In this document: positions 62,638 through 64,000 of the stretch, in pieces
Layout: every line of letters begins with the position of its first letter
How positions within the stretch are numbered: the stretch's first letter is position 1
Origin: Ancylobacter rudongensis
Lineage (GTDB): Bacteria; Pseudomonadota; Alphaproteobacteria; Rhizobiales; Xanthobacteraceae
Direction of reading: 5' to 3'
DNA: 64,000 nt
Assembly: GCF_900100155.1 (NCBI RefSeq)
Contig: NZ_FMTP01000010.1
Coordinates: forward strand, 1-64,000
Translations under genes and position numbers: made by a program
The notes under the pieces: generated by a model
What the model saw: the letters and a program-made list of their open reading frames with translations, nothing else
Database searches by the model: none
What the model was told of the DNA's origin: nothing

Positions 62638-63899
62638 TGCCGTCGATTAATTACAATGGCCTCGGCAAGCCGGCCCTCGAGCTGCCCGTCGCTGAAATGC
62701 TGCGGGGTCAGCCGGGCCTCGCTCTCGATTTCTCCAATCAGCGGCGCGCGCTCTCAACCATCCCCGGCACCGAGTATCTTGGCCCGGTGGCCGGCCTGCC
62801 GGGTCTGAGCTTCGTCCGCGCCTCGGCCGCCTCTTACATTGATGCAGCTGGTCAGATCCAGTTTGCGGCGAGCGGTCAGCCGCGCTTCGATCATGACGCG
62901 ACGACCTTGGCGCCGCTCGGCTTTTTGGCCGAGGCGGCCCGGGCGAATGCACTCGTAAATCCCACCTGGAGCGGGCCGATCATCCCGACGTCGTGGAATT
63001 CCTATGATCCTGCGGGCGTGTCGATCGTCCCGTCTAAATTCGGACCAGCCGTCTCTGCGCGCAGGTTCACGGCCGAGTCCAGTCGCCCGCGACTGCACCA
63101 GGCAGTGACCCTGTCGGCCGGCGTCACCTATACCTTCAGTATCGAGGTGGAGAGTGTAAGCGGCGGTATAGCCACCGGGCACGCGGTCAACACCTTGACA
63201 CCCGGCACGACGGTGACCTTCCCGGTATGCCCCGCGAATCCTGCGGGGGGCACGAGCGGGGCGGTAGGTGCGGGGAAGCTGGTCTACACCGTGGTGTCCG
63301 CTACAACGCAGGCGGTGTCCATTCAGATGGGCGCCGGCATCATGCACAATCTCGTCGGCATGGTTATTGATTTCTCGATGCCGCAGCTAGAAGCTGGCGG
63401 CTGGCCGACGTCTTTTATCCCAGGTGGGGCAAGGGCGGGCGAGCGGCTTTCCACGGCACTTCCCGATGGCCTCGATACCGAAGGTTTCACCTTGGCCATT
63501 CGCGGACGAGGGCCCCGCGATTATTCCCCAAGCGGAAACATGTTGGTGGCTTTCAGCCAAGGCGGCTCATTCACCAATCGGTTTCAGATCTATGGCCTGA
63601 ACGGGTCAGTTGTTCTCCAACCAAACCCGACGGCCTATCCGACGACGGGCCTTAATGTCGGTGCGGTAAGGTCTCAGGATTTCCGCCTAGTCCTCGACTG
63701 GACCCCCGGTCGCCCTTGGCGGGCTTCACTGAATGGCGGAGCTATCCTCGAGCTCGCCGGGACGCCCTTGGCGTCCGGTCTCGATACGTGGGACTTCGGC
63801 GGGCTCAACACTTTGCAATGGGGTGGAAGCATCGCGGCGCAAGCCCTTTGGCGCGGTGCGCCGTTCAGTGAGACCGAGCTCAGGGGGCTGCTGGTATGA
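62637..63899 (+). CDS. tail fibre / receptor-binding protein
   Basis: Protein of 420 aa, start in the stop of the collagen-like gene. N-terminal segment LDFSNQRRALSTIPGTEYLG and FVRASAASYIDAAGQIQFAA, then FDHDATTLAPLGFLAEAARA, a motif common in phage fibre proteins with carbohydrate-binding beta-sandwich domains. The C-terminal half (about 280-420) is a concanavalin-like domain by pattern (TEGFTLAIRGRGPRDYSPSG). Confidence 0.75.
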   Translation: MPSINYNGLGKPALELPVAEMLRGQPGLALDFSNQRRALSTIPGTEYLGPVAGLPGLSFVRASAASYIDAAGQIQFAASGQPRFDHDATTLAPLGFLAEAARANALVNPTWSGPIIPTSWNSYDPAGVSIVPSKFGPAVSARRFTAESSRPRLHQAVTLSAGVTYTFSIEVESVSGGIATGHAVNTLTPGTTVTFPVCPANPAGGTSGAVGAGKLVYTVVSATTQAVSIQMGAGIMHNLVGMVIDFSMPQLEAGGWPTSFIPGGARAGERLSTALPDGLDTEGFTLAIRGRGPRDYSPSGNMLVAFSQGGSFTNRFQIYGLNGSVVLQPNPTAYPTTGLNVGAVRSQDFRLVLDWTPGRPWRASLNGGAILELAGTPLASGLDTWDFGGLNTLQWGGSIAAQALWRGAPFSETELRGLLV

Positions 63900-64000
63900 T
63901 CGACCATCTCCTGCGGTATCCCGACGAGGCGACGGCCATGGCCGCGCTGCCGGCCTATGCGAGCGAGGGCATCGAGCCGGGCGTCCGGATCTGGGACATG
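63896..64000 (+). CDS. 5' end of a tail-region gene (partial)
   Basis: ATG 63896 overlaps the preceding TGA; 35 residues visible (MIDHLLRYPDEATAMAALPA then YASEGIEPGVRIWDM). Continues off the window. Similar starts occur in phage proteins following tail fibres; function unknown. Confidence 0.65.
   Translation, partial: MIDHLLRYPDEATAMAALPAYASEGIEPGVRIWDM

Noticed and set aside
1-64000. Search by eye for tRNA genes and integrase
   Set aside because: No cloverleaf with a plausible anticodon arm and no tyrosine or serine integrase catalytic domain was seen; the HTH at 10676-11065 lacks a catalytic domain.

Overview
The window is a contiguous stretch of a tailed double-stranded DNA phage (siphovirus architecture) of high GC, probably infecting a GC-rich proteobacterium. 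An alphaproteobacterial host is my guess from composition and gene style, not something the sequence proves. It contains no rRNA, tRNA, CRISPR array or integrase that I can see. Both ends are cut inside genes: the 3' end of a gene at the left edge and the 5' end of a tail-fibre-region gene at the right edge.

Layout. 1-8.4 kb: rightward genes with ATGA-type overlaps. Most are small and unknown, but the block includes DUF3307, a RelA/SpoT-like HD hydrolase, an RtcB RNA ligase, a PP2A-like metallophosphatase and an SPFH/prohibitin-like membrane protein, and it ends in a strong terminator. 8.6-9.0 kb: a gene-free stretch of four strong hairpins. 9.0-18.3 kb: about 30 small accessory genes, five of which share a C-terminal PN(F/Y)GRF-like tail. 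18.3-19.46 kb: a 1.15 kb non-coding, repeat-rich region. 19.46-25.4 kb: regulatory or replication-like genes on both strands and an HslV/proteasome-like Ntn hydrolase. 25.5-29.3 kb: a leftward operon with an SF2 helicase, a dNMP-kinase-like protein, small genes and a ParA plus ribbon-helix-helix partition pair. 29.4-33.6 kb: two ParB-like proteins, an ABC ATPase, a Tad2-like (DUF2829) protein, a GNAT-fold protein and a winged-helix protein. 33.7-63.9 kb: a classical late region of terminase, portal, scaffold, capsid, connectors, tail tube, frameshifted tail chaperones, tape measure, lambda M-L-K-I-J-like tail tip, lysis cassette, a large metallophosphoesterase-like protein and tail fibres.

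Regulation. About 20 copies of an 18-bp imperfect palindrome (consensus TAAGTGAGCACATACTTA or TAAGTATGTGCATACTTA) lie just upstream of genes in early, middle and late regions. At several late sites the palindrome occupies the spacer between plausible -35 and -10 hexamers, as expected for a genome-wide repressor regulon. This resembles the dispersed C1 operators of phage P1. A second repeat family built from AGCTA pentamers clusters around the ParA/RHH cassette and other intergenic regions. Together with the partition genes and the absence of a visible integrase, this suggests a phage-plasmid lifestyle (inference).

The most interesting candidate system is the ParB-ParB-ABC ATPase-GNAT block with an embedded Tad2-like anti-Thoeris protein. 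It resembles predicted DNA-modification or protection neighbourhoods. With the RtcB-centred RNA-repair cluster it suggests a phage with several counter-defence functions.
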